Positions 35,808-44,422 of a DNA stretch of 64,000 nt are shown here, one piece after another; position 1 is the stretch's first letter, and the number at the start of each line of letters is the position of its first letter. The stretch lies in the NCBI RefSeq assembly GCF_014397025.1, contig NZ_JACJUO010000001.1, positions 1,722,501 to 1,786,500 of the forward strand, read 5' to 3'. The DNA is from Ochrobactrum sp. Marseille-Q0166. Lineage in GTDB: Bacteria; Pseudomonadota; Alphaproteobacteria; Rhizobiales; Rhizobiaceae. Made by a program: the position numbers and the translations under genes. The notes beneath the pieces were generated by a model, which was not told where the DNA came from, made no database searches, and saw only the letters and a program-made list of their open reading frames with translations.

Positions 35808-36806
35808 ATGGTCGTTTTCTTCGCTTTCCTTCAAAGGATTATGATGATCGTCTTCGCGACTTTCGCGATTATGATGCTGCCCGAAGAAAACGGGACCAGT
35901 CTTTCGCACGCTCAGGCTCAGAACCTTATCGAAAGGGTGTTGAGTAGTGATGCCAAACACAAGAGTCCGCAAAGGCGACCAAAGAAGAAGCGTGTGGCCA
36001 AACAAAGCCAATCCAAGGCATCACTTGTCGCGCCCAATCCATCGTCTACTGCCGCACCTGCCGTAATTCCTATTCCAACGCCTTCACCTCGTCGAGAAGA
36101 GGAAACGGCAAAGCGATCGGAACAGTCAAAGCGTGTTCAGACACCTTCTGCCGAAAATCCTCCTCTGCCGGATAAAAAACCCAAGCAACAGGTACAAAAC
36201 GTCAAACCGACCGCAGAGTTAGCTCCCCCTTCGAAGCCAGAACGTATCTATCAGGTTTCTTGTCCAGCCCTGATGACCGGAGATGTGGAGGGACAGCTGT
36301 TACCTCCGATCCAAGACGCAGCACAATGCAGTGCGCGCTCGCCTTTATCGCTGACAGCAATTGGAAAAACCGAACCTTTGAAATTCACCAATGCAGTCAC
36401 CACAAATTGCGCAATGGCTGTCACGCTTGCTGAATGGTCAAAAGATGTCAGAGAGGCAGCCAGGAAAGTGTACGGAGACAGGATCAAGATCTCCGAAATC
36501 GGAACCGGATCAGATTATCAATGCCGTAATGTCAACGGCACATCTACGGGACGAGTATCGGAACATGCTTTCGCGAATGCACTTGATATCATGTCATTTA
36601 AATTTTCTGATGGCTCGAAGACTGAGCTGGAAAGTGGATGGAATGGGTCAGAGAAAGAGAAAGCTTTCTGGCGTGCAGTGCATGGTGCGAGTTGCAAGAT
36701 CTTTATGACTGTCATCGGGCCGGATGGTGACGCGGCTCACCAGACGAACATGCATCTAGATCAGGGATGCCACGGCAAATCCTGTCTTGCTCGAATCTGC
36801 CAATAA
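35808..36806 (+). CDS. Extensin-like family secreted or anchored protein
   Basis: 332 residues from ATG 35808, with AGAGGTGAAT upstream. An N-terminal hydrophobic helix (about 2-25) is followed by a long Lys/Pro/Ser-rich linker (roughly 45-140). The C-terminal extensin-like domain runs from VSCPALMTGDVEGQLLPPIQDAAQC to the end, with EIGTGSDYQCRN, SEHAFANALDIMSF and the zinc-type ligands in TNMHLDQGCHG. The fold is related to D-Ala-D-Ala peptidases (His/Asp/His), so cell-wall hydrolysis is plausible but not shown. The proline-rich linker could span the periplasm. Confidence 0.8.
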   Translation: MVVFFAFLQRIMMIVFATFAIMMLPEENGTSLSHAQAQNLIERVLSSDAKHKSPQRRPKKKRVAKQSQSKASLVAPNPSSTAAPAVIPIPTPSPRREEETAKRSEQSKRVQTPSAENPPLPDKKPKQQVQNVKPTAELAPPSKPERIYQVSCPALMTGDVEGQLLPPIQDAAQCSARSPLSLTAIGKTEPLKFTNAVTTNCAMAVTLAEWSKDVREAARKVYGDRIKISEIGTGSDYQCRNVNGTSTGRVSEHAFANALDIMSFKFSDGSKTELESGWNGSEKEKAFWRAVHGASCKIFMTVIGPDGDAAHQTNMHLDQGCHGKSCLARICQ

Positions 36807-36924
36807 GATATCTTGCGACGTTATTGGGAAACACAAAAAAGACCCAACTGCGTTTCTAATAGTATCGTCATTATCGATTTTGCTTACCGCAATTTCTGCG
36901 GTAGCTTTTCAAAGGAAGCGATCC

Positions 36925-37344
36925 ATGAAATCGACCCGACTTATATTTTCTGCGATTTTTACACTCGGGATTGTCAGTGCTGCACAAGCGGATGCCGTAC
37001 CAAAGCGCTCGAAAGATTTTACCGGAAACTACCAAACACTCGTAAAAGATCAGCAGGCATCGCCACCGGTGGCAGACTGCATTGCGAGTGCCTATGACTT
37101 TGTGAAAAAGAGCACGAAATATGATCGACTTGGCTTTACCAAAGACGATATTGCTGCGGCCAGCACAAATTCGAAATCTATAAAATTCAGCGCAAAGGAC
37201 ACGCGTAAAGTTTCCAAGGTAATTTCAGTATCCGGAGAAGCCCGCATCAAAGCAGGTGGCTGGGACAGTATCACCCTTCGTTGCGGTATTTCTGATGGCA
37301 AGTTAAAAGCAATCGAACTTATTCCATCCAAACCTGCCAAATAA
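36925..37344 (+). CDS. Secreted protein of unknown function
   Basis: 139 residues. ATG 36925 follows AAGGAAG. A Sec signal MKSTRLIFSAIFTLGIVSAAQADA with cleavage after QADA leads to a lysine-rich periplasmic domain of about 115 residues with two cysteines (VADCIAS; LRCGISDG) likely to form a disulfide. I recognise no family. The end carries repeated beta-type segments (VISVSGEARIKAGGWDSITL). It sits 118 bases after the extensin gene with no terminator between, so the two could be cotranscribed. Confidence 0.65.
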   Translation: MKSTRLIFSAIFTLGIVSAAQADAVPKRSKDFTGNYQTLVKDQQASPPVADCIASAYDFVKKSTKYDRLGFTKDDIAAASTNSKSIKFSAKDTRKVSKVISVSGEARIKAGGWDSITLRCGISDGKLKAIELIPSKPAK

Positions 37345-37351
37345 ACTGTCG

Positions 37352-37386
37352 AAAGAGCAGCTTATTAAGCGTCAGCTGCTCTTTTT
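37352..37386. terminator. Bidirectional terminator overlapping the DUF3008 stop codon
   Basis: AGAGCAGCT (37354-37362) pairs with AGCTGCTCT (37374-37382), with A and T runs at the flanks. The stop of the minus-strand DUF3008 gene falls inside the stem. Confidence 0.85.
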
Positions 37387-37569
37387 GTCTGAAACATGTT
37401 CGGGCAAGCCTTTGCGTTTGGTTTCCGCAAATTCTTCCAGTTCCTTTTCAGTCATCGATTCATACATTTCTTTCGATGCACCAAAGAGTTCACTCTTTTT
37501 AATTTCGCCTCGTTTGGCTGCGAGTGCAGCACCCGCCGCCTTCTGCTGAGCCTGTGATTTTGCTGGCAT
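37372..37569 (-). CDS. DUF3008 family small protein
   Basis: 65 residues (MPAKSQAQQKAAGAALAAKRGEI...LKGLPEHV-like end, here RKGLPEHVSDKKSS). This short, very charged protein belongs to the DUF3008 family found in alphaproteobacteria; role unknown, perhaps stress-related. ATG 37569 has GGGAG 8 bases upstream. An open frame to 37674 is not supported by a start signal. It is downstream of the HxlR gene on the same strand. Confidence 0.8.
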   Translation of the reverse strand: MPAKSQAQQKAAGAALAAKRGEIKKSELFGASKEMYESMTEKELEEFAETKRKGLPEHVSDKKSS

Positions 37570-37621
37570 GAACGTTACTCCCTTCTTCAAGAGAATAACG
37601 AGTGTGCGAATAACAAGTTCC

Positions 37622-38044
37622 TTAATCTTGCGCAGCCACATCAAATCGTGAACGGGCGTTACGCATTTGCTCACGATTTTTTACTGCCCACTGACCCAGC
37701 ACATCAATCGGCACGGCCAGCGAGTGGCCAAGCTCTGTAAGCGAGTAAGTCACTTCCGGTGGAGATGTTGGCCGCACGCGGCGCGCGACCAATCCATCAC
37801 GCTCGAGGGATCGTAATGTAACTGTCAGCATTCGCTGGGATATACCCTCAATGGCGCGACGCAAGGCATTGAAACGCAACGAGCCCGTTTGCAGATTGAA
37901 AATAACGAGAATGCTCCAAGTATCACCAACACGATCCAAAACTTCGCGAATGGGGCATGAACCCTCCCCTTCAGGGTCAGCCTGAAAAGCGGGTGTTGAA
38001 GACAGTAAAGGCGAGCTGGCATTTGGCTCCGTCGTATTTTTCAT
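37622..38044 (-). CDS. HxlR family winged-helix transcriptional regulator
   Basis: 140 residues. The conserved opening CPIREVLDRVGDTWSILVIFNLQTGSLRFNALRRAIEGISQRMLTVTLRSLERDGLVAR is the HxlR fold. Cys30, just before the domain, matches the redox-sensing cysteine of YodB/QorR-type members that respond to quinones or diamide. ATG 38044 has GGAG upstream. It is divergent from the oxidoreductase gene, the usual arrangement for a repressor and its target. Confidence 0.9.
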   Translation of the reverse strand: MKNTTEPNASSPLLSSTPAFQADPEGEGSCPIREVLDRVGDTWSILVIFNLQTGSLRFNALRRAIEGISQRMLTVTLRSLERDGLVARRVRPTSPPEVTYSLTELGHSLAVPIDVLGQWAVKNREQMRNARSRFDVAAQD

Positions 38045-38421
38045 TCGCGCTCCTACAATCATACTGCACTCTAAATCATTGTTTTAACGCGCATCACCAT
38101 CCAAACAAAGCTTGACCAGAAATCAGCCTAGCGGATTGATTTTCCCGCATATGCGTTTCAAGCTTTTCAGAATGCGCTCAAAATCTTGATTTCGAGACAC
38201 GTCTTTTACAAAGATGGTTCCCCGTTTAGGGACACCCCACAATCTGGAACTTACTGCTTCTATCGTCAGTTTTTGCACTTGCCAGCGACGCGGTTACTTC
38301 CATGTAACTTAAACATGAAAAAGTGCGTTCTTCACAACGTTTCCGGCATCGACTACATAGTTACCATAAAGAACCTGATTATTAAATATCACTTCTCCAA
38401 GTTTAATTGAAAGGAAACATC
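38045..38421. promoter_or_regulatory. HxlR/oxidoreductase divergent intergenic region
   Basis: About 377 bases with two promoters and no convincing gene. It contains the palindrome GTTAC-N6-GTAAC (38293-38308) and the word AAGTGCGTTCTT (38321-38332), which recurs upstream of the LLM oxidoreductase. Confidence 0.5.
38293..38332 (+). promoter_or_regulatory. Candidate HxlR operator block
   Basis: GTTACTTCCATGTAAC (38293-38308) is a 5-base inverted repeat with a 6-base centre. AAGTGCGTTCTT (38321-38332) follows 12 bases later and is shared exactly with 39123-39134. Confidence 0.5.
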
Positions 38422-39063
38422 ATGGCGAAAATTGCACTGATCGGCGCTACAGGCTTTGTGGGTACTGCCGTCCTTAAGGAAGCCGCATCTCGCGGCCATA
38501 GCGTGACCGCGCTGGTTCGAAACACGGACAAGGTTGAGAAACTCGATAATGTGACAGCGGTGAAGACAGACGTCTTCGACACCGATGCACTCGCCAAACA
38601 GCTTGCAGGCCACGACCTTATTATTTCAGCCTTCAATCCCGGCTGGGGTGATGCGAATATCCGCGAAAATCATATCAAGGGTAGTCGTTCCATCAATGAA
38701 GCTGCCAAGAAAGCGAACGTAAAGCGCCTCATCGCGGTCGGCGGTGCAGGCAGTCTCTCGATAAATGGGCATCAACTGGTGGACTCACCCGAGTTTCCTG
38801 CCGAATGGAAAGAAGGTGCACTCGGCGCGCGCCAGGCCTTGAATGAATTGCGTGAAGAAAAGGACCTCGATTGGACCTTCGTTTCGCCTGCAATCATTCT
38901 TCAGCCGGGTGAGCGCACTGGAAAATATCGTCTTGGTACGGATGAACCTGTGTTCGACGACAAGGGAGAAAGCAAGATCTCTGTTGAAGATCTGGCCGTT
39001 GCGATTGTTGATGAAGCCGAACAGGGAAAATACATCGGCAAGCGTTTCACCGCTGCTTATTGA
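38422..39063 (+). CDS. NAD(P)-binding oxidoreductase (atypical SDR, NAD(P)H-binding family)
   Basis: 213 residues. The N-terminal Rossmann motif is IALIGATGFVGTAVLKEA, and the fold continues with HDLIISAFNPGW, RLIAVGGAGSL and FVSPAIILQPGERTGKYR. The family includes quinone or flavin reductases and YhfK-type proteins often controlled by HxlR regulators. AAAGGAA precedes ATG 38422. A GC-rich hairpin (39076-39095) follows the stop, with a short T-tract. Confidence 0.88.
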   Translation: MAKIALIGATGFVGTAVLKEAASRGHSVTALVRNTDKVEKLDNVTAVKTDVFDTDALAKQLAGHDLIISAFNPGWGDANIRENHIKGSRSINEAAKKANVKRLIAVGGAGSLSINGHQLVDSPEFPAEWKEGALGARQALNELREEKDLDWTFVSPAIILQPGERTGKYRLGTDEPVFDDKGESKISVEDLAVAIVDEAEQGKYIGKRFTAAY

Positions 39064-39075
39064 GCGCCATCATTG

Positions 39076-39098
39076 CCGGGCGGACAACCGCCCGGTTT
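39076..39098 (+). terminator. Hairpin after the oxidoreductase gene
   Basis: CCGGGCGG (39076-39083), loop ACAA, CCGCCCGG (39088-39095), then only TTT. A probable terminator, leaving the next gene to its own promoter. Confidence 0.7.
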
Positions 39099-39115
39099 CG
39101 TCAAGCTAACCCGAT

Positions 39116-39134
39116 CACTTTTAAGTGCGTTCTT
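39116..39134 (+). promoter_or_regulatory. Shared operator-like word upstream of the LLM oxidoreductase
   Basis: CACTTTTAAGTG (39116-39127) is a palindrome overlapping AAGTGCGTTCTT (39123-39134), the 12-base word also present at 38321-38332. The matching extends as ACAA after one base in both copies. Confidence 0.5.
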
Positions 39135-39191
39135 AACAAGCGGCATAAAGCGCATTAACTAAACGCATCAGACAACAGATCGATGGAACGC

Positions 39192-40238
39192 ATGGAACTC
39201 GGTATTTATACTTTCGGCGATATAGGGCCTGACCCCGAAACCAATCGCCCGCTCTCGCCACAACAACGGCTCAACAATCTCATCGAGGAGATCGAACTCG
39301 CAGATCAGGTTGGCCTTGATGTGTTCGGCGTGGGCGAGCACCATCGACCGGATTATGCGATTTCTACGCCGCCCGTCGTGCTGGCAGCGGCAGCTTCACG
39401 CACGAAAAACATAAAGCTGACCAGCGCGGTAACGGTTCTTTCGTCTGACGATCCTGTGCGGGTCTATCAGCAGTTTTCAACGCTCGATCTAATCTCCAAC
39501 GGGCGGGCTGAAATTATGGCAGGACGCGGCTCGTTTATCGAATCCTTCCCGCTTTTTGGCTATAATCTCGACGACTACGACACGCTTTTTGCCGAAAAGC
39601 TCGACCTGTTGCTCAATATCCGTCAGAATGAGCATGTTACCTGGACTGGCACCACGCGTGCAGCAATTGATGGTCGTGGCGTATATCCGCGTGCGTTGCC
39701 GGATTCCTTACCTATATGGCTCGCAGTGGGTGGTACGCCTGCATCAGTGGGACGAGCAGCACTTCTTGGTTTACCTCTCGCTATTGCGATTATCGGCGGA
39801 TATCCACAGCGTTTCGCGCAACTAACCGATTTCTATCGCGAAGCAGGACTTAAAGCAGGGCACGCACCCGAAAAGCTCAAAGTTGGAATCAATTCTCACG
39901 GCTATATTGCTGAAAACTCTCAACAAGCTGGCGACGAGTTTTACAATTCTTACGCATATGTCATGAGCAAACTCGGGCGTGAGCGGGGCTGGCCAGCAAC
40001 CAGCCGAGAACAGTTTGATGCAATGTGCCAACCACAAGGATCGCTACTCGTCGGAAGCCCGCAACAGATCATCGAAAAGATTTTAAGCCAGCACAGCTAT
40101 TTCAAGCATGATCGCTTCTTGCTTCAGACAGCCCTTGGCAATCTGCCCCACAAATATGCGATGAAATCGATTGAGCTATTTGGAACCAAAGTGGCGCCGG
40201 AAGTCCGCAAAACGTTGAACCTGCAAACCTGCTCCTAA
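39192..40238 (+). CDS. LLM class flavin-dependent oxidoreductase
   Basis: 348 residues from ATG 39192 ([15 protein letters not shown]); ATG 39183 would add three residues and neither has a strong ribosome binding site. The bacterial-luciferase-like TIM barrel is shown by [30 protein letters not shown] and [20 protein letters not shown]. These enzymes use reduced FMN or F420 to oxidise diverse compounds; substrate unknown. It shares an upstream sequence element with the HxlR-linked oxidoreductase and ends in a perfect terminator. Confidence 0.9.
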   Translation: MELGIYTFGDIGPDPETNRPLSPQQRLNNLIEEIELADQVGLDVFGVGEHHRPDYAISTPPVVLAAAASRTKNIKLTSAVTVLSSDDPVRVYQQFSTLDLISNGRAEIMAGRGSFIESFPLFGYNLDDYDTLFAEKLDLLLNIRQNEHVTWTGTTRAAIDGRGVYPRALPDSLPIWLAVGGTPASVGRAALLGLPLAIAIIGGYPQRFAQLTDFYREAGLKAGHAPEKLKVGINSHGYIAENSQQAGDEFYNSYAYVMSKLGRERGWPATSREQFDAMCQPQGSLLVGSPQQIIEKILSQHSYFKHDRFLLQTALGNLPHKYAMKSIELFGTKVAPEVRKTLNLQTCS

Positions 40239-40244
40239 GCAAAT

Positions 40245-40273
40245 GCCGGCTGGATATTTCCAGCCGGCTTTTT
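40245..40273 (+). terminator. Rho-independent terminator after the LLM oxidoreductase
   Basis: GCCGGCTGGA / TCCAGCCGGC (10 base pairs, loop TATT), followed by TTTTT. Confidence 0.95.
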
Positions 40274-40417
40274 CATAAGAGCGACGATTTGATTGGACCA
40301 GATAGGCGCTTTCAATGAATGTTTTACGTGCGCCCTTTCCGATCATGGCGGGACCGGCAATCACTCCAGTGGACTGATTTCCCTGCGTAGGGCGCTTCAC
40401 ACTTTTCGGGATGCACT

Positions 40418-43400
40418 TTAAACCAGTTCGACTTCCACGATACCCGGGATTGCCTTCATCGCGCTCGCAATTTGCGGACTGACGCGATAACGGTGAGGAA
40501 GTTCAATCTCGACCTCGCGCTGGCCATCTTCCTTAATGACAATCAGGCTCACCTGCCCGTCACCACGCGTGTTAAAATGCGGCGCAATGTGCTTCACCGC
40601 CTCGGCTGAACGCAGATAAAGTCGCAATGCCTTTTGCATACGGCAAGCCTCATCTTCCAGTGACTGAACCGTCTGGATTCTGAGGCCAATACCTTCTGGG
40701 CGGTTTTCAGCAGCAACCGTAACCACCACCGATTTACCGCTCTCAAGGAGATCGCGATATTGCGCCAGACCTTCCGAGAAAAGCACAGCTTCAAACTGAC
40801 CGCTGGCATCCGATAGCTGCACAATGCCCATCTTATTGCCTGTGCGTGTCTTACGCTCCTGTCTGGTTGTCACGGTCCCTGCAAGACGACCCGCATTTGC
40901 GCCCCGCTTCACCGCCGCCGAAAACTCGGTCCAACTCTGTACGCGCATACGATCAAGTACCTGACGATATTCATCAAGCGGATGTGCAGACAGATAGAAT
41001 CCGACCGCCTGAAATTCGCGATGTAGCTTTTCTGATGGAAGCCATGGTGCAGCCTGCGGCAGAATAAGTGTTTCTTTCGGTGCACCCGAAAGCCCGAAAA
41101 TATCGGACTGACCACTAGCCGCATTTTCCTGCGTGCGCTGGGCGAAGCCCATGATGCGATCCATGCCAGCGCTCATCGAAGCTCGGTCACGACCAAAACA
41201 ATCAAGCGCACCGGCATTGATCAAGCTTTCCGTGACGCGACGATTGACGATTTTAGGATCGACCCGCTCAAAGAAATCTTCCAGACTTTCAAACGGCTTT
41301 TCTGAGCGAACATTGACGATATGATCAACCGCCGCCTCCCCGACACCCTTGATTGCAGCAAGAGAATAGAAAATTTTCTTCTCTCCCACCTCAAAAGGGC
41401 GGAACGACGTCATGACTGATGGAGTGACAACATCAATCCCCAGCCGATTTGCATCGCGACGGAAATCGTTAAGCTTATCGGCGTTCGACATATCATATGT
41501 CATTGAAGCGGCAAGAAACTCAACAGGGTAATGCGCCTTCATATAGGCGGTCTGATAAGACACGATTGCATAGGCAGCTGCGTGAGACTTGTTGAAGCCA
41601 TAGTCAGCGAACTTAGCCAACAAGTCGAAAATCATGTTCGCCTGAGCTTTATCAACACCGCCTTCAATTGCACCGTCAACGAAACGGACACGTTGTTTGT
41701 CCATTTCCTCACGGATTTTTTTACCCATAGCACGGCGTAGAAGATCAGCTTCACCCAGCGAATAGCCGGAAAGAACCTGCGCGATCTGCATCACCTGTTC
41801 CTGATAAACGATAACGCCTTGCGTTTCCTTAATCAGACCGTCGATCTTCGGATGAATGGAAGCGATCTCTTCCTCACCGTTTTTGCGCGCATTATAGGTC
41901 GGGATATTCTCCATCGGACCCGGGCGATAAAGCGCCACAAGTGCAATAATATCCTCAATGCGGTCTGGTCGCATGCCTAGCAGCGCTTTACGCATACCCG
42001 CACTTTCCACCTGAAACACACCGACCGTTTCACCACGAGACAGCATTTCATAGGTAAGCTTGTCATCAAGCGGCAGACGCGACAGATCAATGTCTATGCC
42101 CTTGCGCGCGATGAGCTTGACGGCTGTTTCAAGCACAGTGAGAGTTTTGAGACCAAGAAAGTCGAACTTGACCAGACCGGCCTGTTCAACCCACTTCATA
42201 TTAAACTGTGTGACCGGCATATCGGAACGCGGATCACGATACATCGGAACAAGTTCAGAAAGCGGGCGATCACCGATAACGATACCGGCAGCGTGGGTTG
42301 AAGCGTGGCGATAAAGCCCTTCAAGCTTCAGCGCCATATCGAGAAGGCGACCGACGACCGGCTCCTTCTCCCGCTCCTCATTGATTTTGGGTTCTGTTTC
42401 AATAGCCTGCGCCAAAGATACCGGATTAGCCGGGTTTTGAGGCACCAGCTTGCAGAGGCGGTCAACCTGGCCATAGGGCATTTCGAGAACACGGCCCACA
42501 TCGCGTAATACCGCACGCGCTTGCAGCGTTCCAAATGTGATGATCTGTGCAACCTGATCACGGCCATACTTTGCCTGCACATAACGAATAACTTCTTCAC
42601 GACGGTCCTGACAGAAGTCGATATCGAAATCGGGCATCGATACGCGGTCAGGATTGAGGAAGCGTTCGAACAGCAGCGAGAAGCGTAGCGGATCAACGTC
42701 CGTTATCGTCAAGGCATAGGCGACAAGCGAACCCGCACCGGACCCACGGCCCGGCCCCACCGGAATACTCTTTTGCTTCGCCCATTTGATAAAGTCCGCA
42801 ACAATGAGAAAGTAGCCCGGGAACTTCATGCGGGTTATAATGCCGATCTCGTAGTCGAGCCGCTCGGCATATTGTTGTTCCGTATACCCTTCAGCAAGTC
42901 CAGCTGTTCCCAGCCGCATCTTCAGGCCTTCGCGTGCCTGCCGGGCAAGCTCGTCAGCCTCAGCCCGCATAGCTGCTTCAGGATCATCAGAATCGCCAGT
43001 GAAACGCGGCAGAATTGGCTGTCTCGTCTGAGTAAACCAGCTGCAGCGCTGCGCAATCTCAATTGTATTTTCAAGTGCTTCGGGCAGATCTGCAAAAAGC
43101 GCAACCATTTCGGCGCGGCTTTTCAAATAATGATCCGGCGTCAGACGACGGCGATCATCATTGGAAATAATTTGTCCTTCCGCGATGGCGAGCAGCGCAT
43201 CATGTGCTTCGAAATCCTCTGCCTTAAGGAAGAAGGCTTCATTCGTAGCGACGAGCGGCAAATCCATTGCATAAGCAAGTTCGACAGTTTTTGCTTCAAG
43301 CGCTCGGTCATAGCCGGCCTGACGTTGCAACTCGACATATAAGCGATCACCAAAAGCGTCTTTCAAAAAGGCCAGTCGACTTTCGGCGCGATCAGCACGG

Positions 43401-43906
43401 TCAGCAGCAAATGCGCGTCCGATCGGCCCCAGCGGACCACCCGAAAGGACGATCACATCTTCTGCAAGACCGGACAGCCAGCTCGCATCCACATGTACCG
43501 GATCACCTGAGGGCGTATCGAGGTAGGCACGACTGACCAGCCTAACGATGTTGCCGTAGCCTTCCTCCGTAGAAGCAAGGAAGACCAAAGGCGCAAGATC
43601 AAGAACAAGCCTGCGGTTTGCGCTGCGGCTGTTATCATTGTGATCGCCAAATGCAACATCAAGCTGGCAACCGATAATAGGTTGCAAACCATCTTTCGAC
43701 GCTTTCTGAGCAAACTCCAAAGCGCCAAATAAATTGTTGCTGTCGGTTATTGCGATGGCCGGCGCTTCATCGGCAATCGCCTGTTTGATGATCTTGCCAA
43801 CCGGCAGTGCACCTTCGAGCAAGGAATAAGCAGAATGAACTCGCAGATGAACAAAACGAGGCGACGACTTGTCCCTGCCCGCTTCGATGCTTGCTGTATC
43901 ACTCAT
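40418..43906 (-). CDS. dnaE: DNA polymerase III subunit alpha
   Basis: 1162 residues. This is the replicative polymerase (DnaE1 type): PHP domain at the N-terminus (FVHLRVHSAYSLLEGALPV), palm aspartates in the MPDFDIDFCQDRREEVI segment (near residue 445), FNKSHAAAYAIVSYQTAYMKAHYP, a helix-hairpin-helix region and a C-terminal OB fold (GRLAGTVTTRQERKTRTG). The DxD is intact. It is a single transcription unit; a 221-base gap separates it from the small SOS-box gene upstream. Confidence 0.97.
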   Translation of the reverse strand: MSDTASIEAGRDKSSPRFVHLRVHSAYSLLEGALPVGKIIKQAIADEAPAIAITDSNNLFGALEFAQKASKDGLQPIIGCQLDVAFGDHNDNSRSANRRLVLDLAPLVFLASTEEGYGNIVRLVSRAYLDTPSGDPVHVDASWLSGLAEDVIVLSGGPLGPIGRAFAADRADRAESRLAFLKDAFGDRLYVELQRQAGYDRALEAKTVELAYAMDLPLVATNEAFFLKAEDFEAHDALLAIAEGQIISNDDRRRLTPDHYLKSRAEMVALFADLPEALENTIEIAQRCSWFTQTRQPILPRFTGDSDDPEAAMRAEADELARQAREGLKMRLGTAGLAEGYTEQQYAERLDYEIGIITRMKFPGYFLIVADFIKWAKQKSIPVGPGRGSGAGSLVAYALTITDVDPLRFSLLFERFLNPDRVSMPDFDIDFCQDRREEVIRYVQAKYGRDQVAQIITFGTLQARAVLRDVGRVLEMPYGQVDRLCKLVPQNPANPVSLAQAIETEPKINEEREKEPVVGRLLDMALKLEGLYRHASTHAAGIVIGDRPLSELVPMYRDPRSDMPVTQFNMKWVEQAGLVKFDFLGLKTLTVLETAVKLIARKGIDIDLSRLPLDDKLTYEMLSRGETVGVFQVESAGMRKALLGMRPDRIEDIIALVALYRPGPMENIPTYNARKNGEEEIASIHPKIDGLIKETQGVIVYQEQVMQIAQVLSGYSLGEADLLRRAMGKKIREEMDKQRVRFVDGAIEGGVDKAQANMIFDLLAKFADYGFNKSHAAAYAIVSYQTAYMKAHYPVEFLAASMTYDMSNADKLNDFRRDANRLGIDVVTPSVMTSFRPFEVGEKKIFYSLAAIKGVGEAAVDHIVNVRSEKPFESLEDFFERVDPKIVNRRVTESLINAGALDCFGRDRASMSAGMDRIMGFAQRTQENAASGQSDIFGLSGAPKETLILPQAAPWLPSEKLHREFQAVGFYLSAHPLDEYRQVLDRMRVQSWTEFSAAVKRGANAGRLAGTVTTRQERKTRTGNKMGIVQLSDASGQFEAVLFSEGLAQYRDLLESGKSVVVTVAAENRPEGIGLRIQTVQSLEDEACRMQKALRLYLRSAEAVKHIAPHFNTRGDGQVSLIVIKEDGQREVEIELPHRYRVSPQIASAMKAIPGIVEVELV

Positions 43907-44127
43907 ATCATTTCCCCGATCTTTGCAGAGCTAACTCCGCTGCTAAGGCATGATAATGAAATCATGCCTTTATCGCCATCCGCGTGCCATTCACAATATT
44001 GAAGTTTGCACACGATAACGGGCGACTCTCATCGCCCATTCAGGCAGTTTCGGGGAATACGGTAACGATGTCCAGAGTTAGCTTCGTTACTATCGTTCAG
44101 GTTCACAAAAGAACCCGTTTTACGTTT

Positions 44128-44214
44128 TCAGATTGCACTTACCCAGATAGCGAAAGTTGCAACGAACAGGCTGACGGAGACGAAAGATAAAACGTCGTAG
44201 ACGAGATCGGTCAT
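44128..44214 (-). CDS. 28-residue single-pass membrane protein preceded by a LexA box (SidA-like candidate)
   Basis: A complete 29-codon frame encodes MTDLVYDVLSFVSVSLFV followed by ATFAIWVSAI. It is almost wholly one hydrophobic helix with two acidic residues near the N-terminus. AGGAG lies 8 bases before the ATG, an unusually good site. An exact GTTC-N7-GTTC, the LexA operator of alphaproteobacteria, lies about 40-53 bases upstream. The Caulobacter protein SidA is a 29-residue inner-membrane division inhibitor induced through LexA. The resemblance in size, topology and control is what I see; homology and function are inference. The stop is 221 bases from dnaE. Confidence 0.65.
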   Translation of the reverse strand: MTDLVYDVLSFVSVSLFVATFAIWVSAI

Positions 44215-44252
44215 GTGGATAACTCCTCTTTGTTCACGTATGTTTATTTTTT

Positions 44253-44267
44253 GTTCCATTTTTGTTC
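44253..44267 (-). promoter_or_regulatory. LexA (SOS) box
   Basis: On the plus strand GTTCCATTTTTGTTC fits the alphaproteobacterial SOS operator GTTC-N7-GTTC exactly. It sits just downstream of a TTGACA (-35-like, 44276-44271 on the minus strand), the position expected for a repressor of the small membrane protein gene. A further GTTC at 44232-44235 is not in phase. Confidence 0.7.
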
Positions 44268-44327
44268 CAATGTCAACACTAATATAGCTGTGCAGATCTA
44301 TTTAAGGTTTATGAAATATAAACAGAA

Positions 44328-44362
44328 AACGCCGACAGCATCAGCCGTCGGCGTTGGGAAAC
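44328..44362 (-). terminator. Rho-independent terminator after lolD
   Basis: AACGCCGAC (44328-44336) pairs with GTCGGCGTT (44347-44355). On the minus strand the stem runs into TTTTCTGTTT, closing the nuo-to-lolD gene run. Confidence 0.8.
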
Positions 44363-44422
44363 AGGTAGTCGTAAAACTCTGAGCTTTATCTCAGCGCAGA
44401 TAAAGCTATCGGGCTTGCGATA

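Noticed and set aside
38186..38410. 74-codon frame in the HxlR intergenic region
   Set aside because: It covers the operator-like words and ends just before the oxidoreductase ribosome binding site; no coding signal.
44020..44115. Inverted repeats GTAACGA/TCGTTAC, GGTTC/GAACC and GGGCGA/TCGCCC between dnaE and the small membrane gene
   Set aside because: They can fold but lack T-tracts on either strand, so no terminator or RNA gene is called; they could still be mRNA structure.
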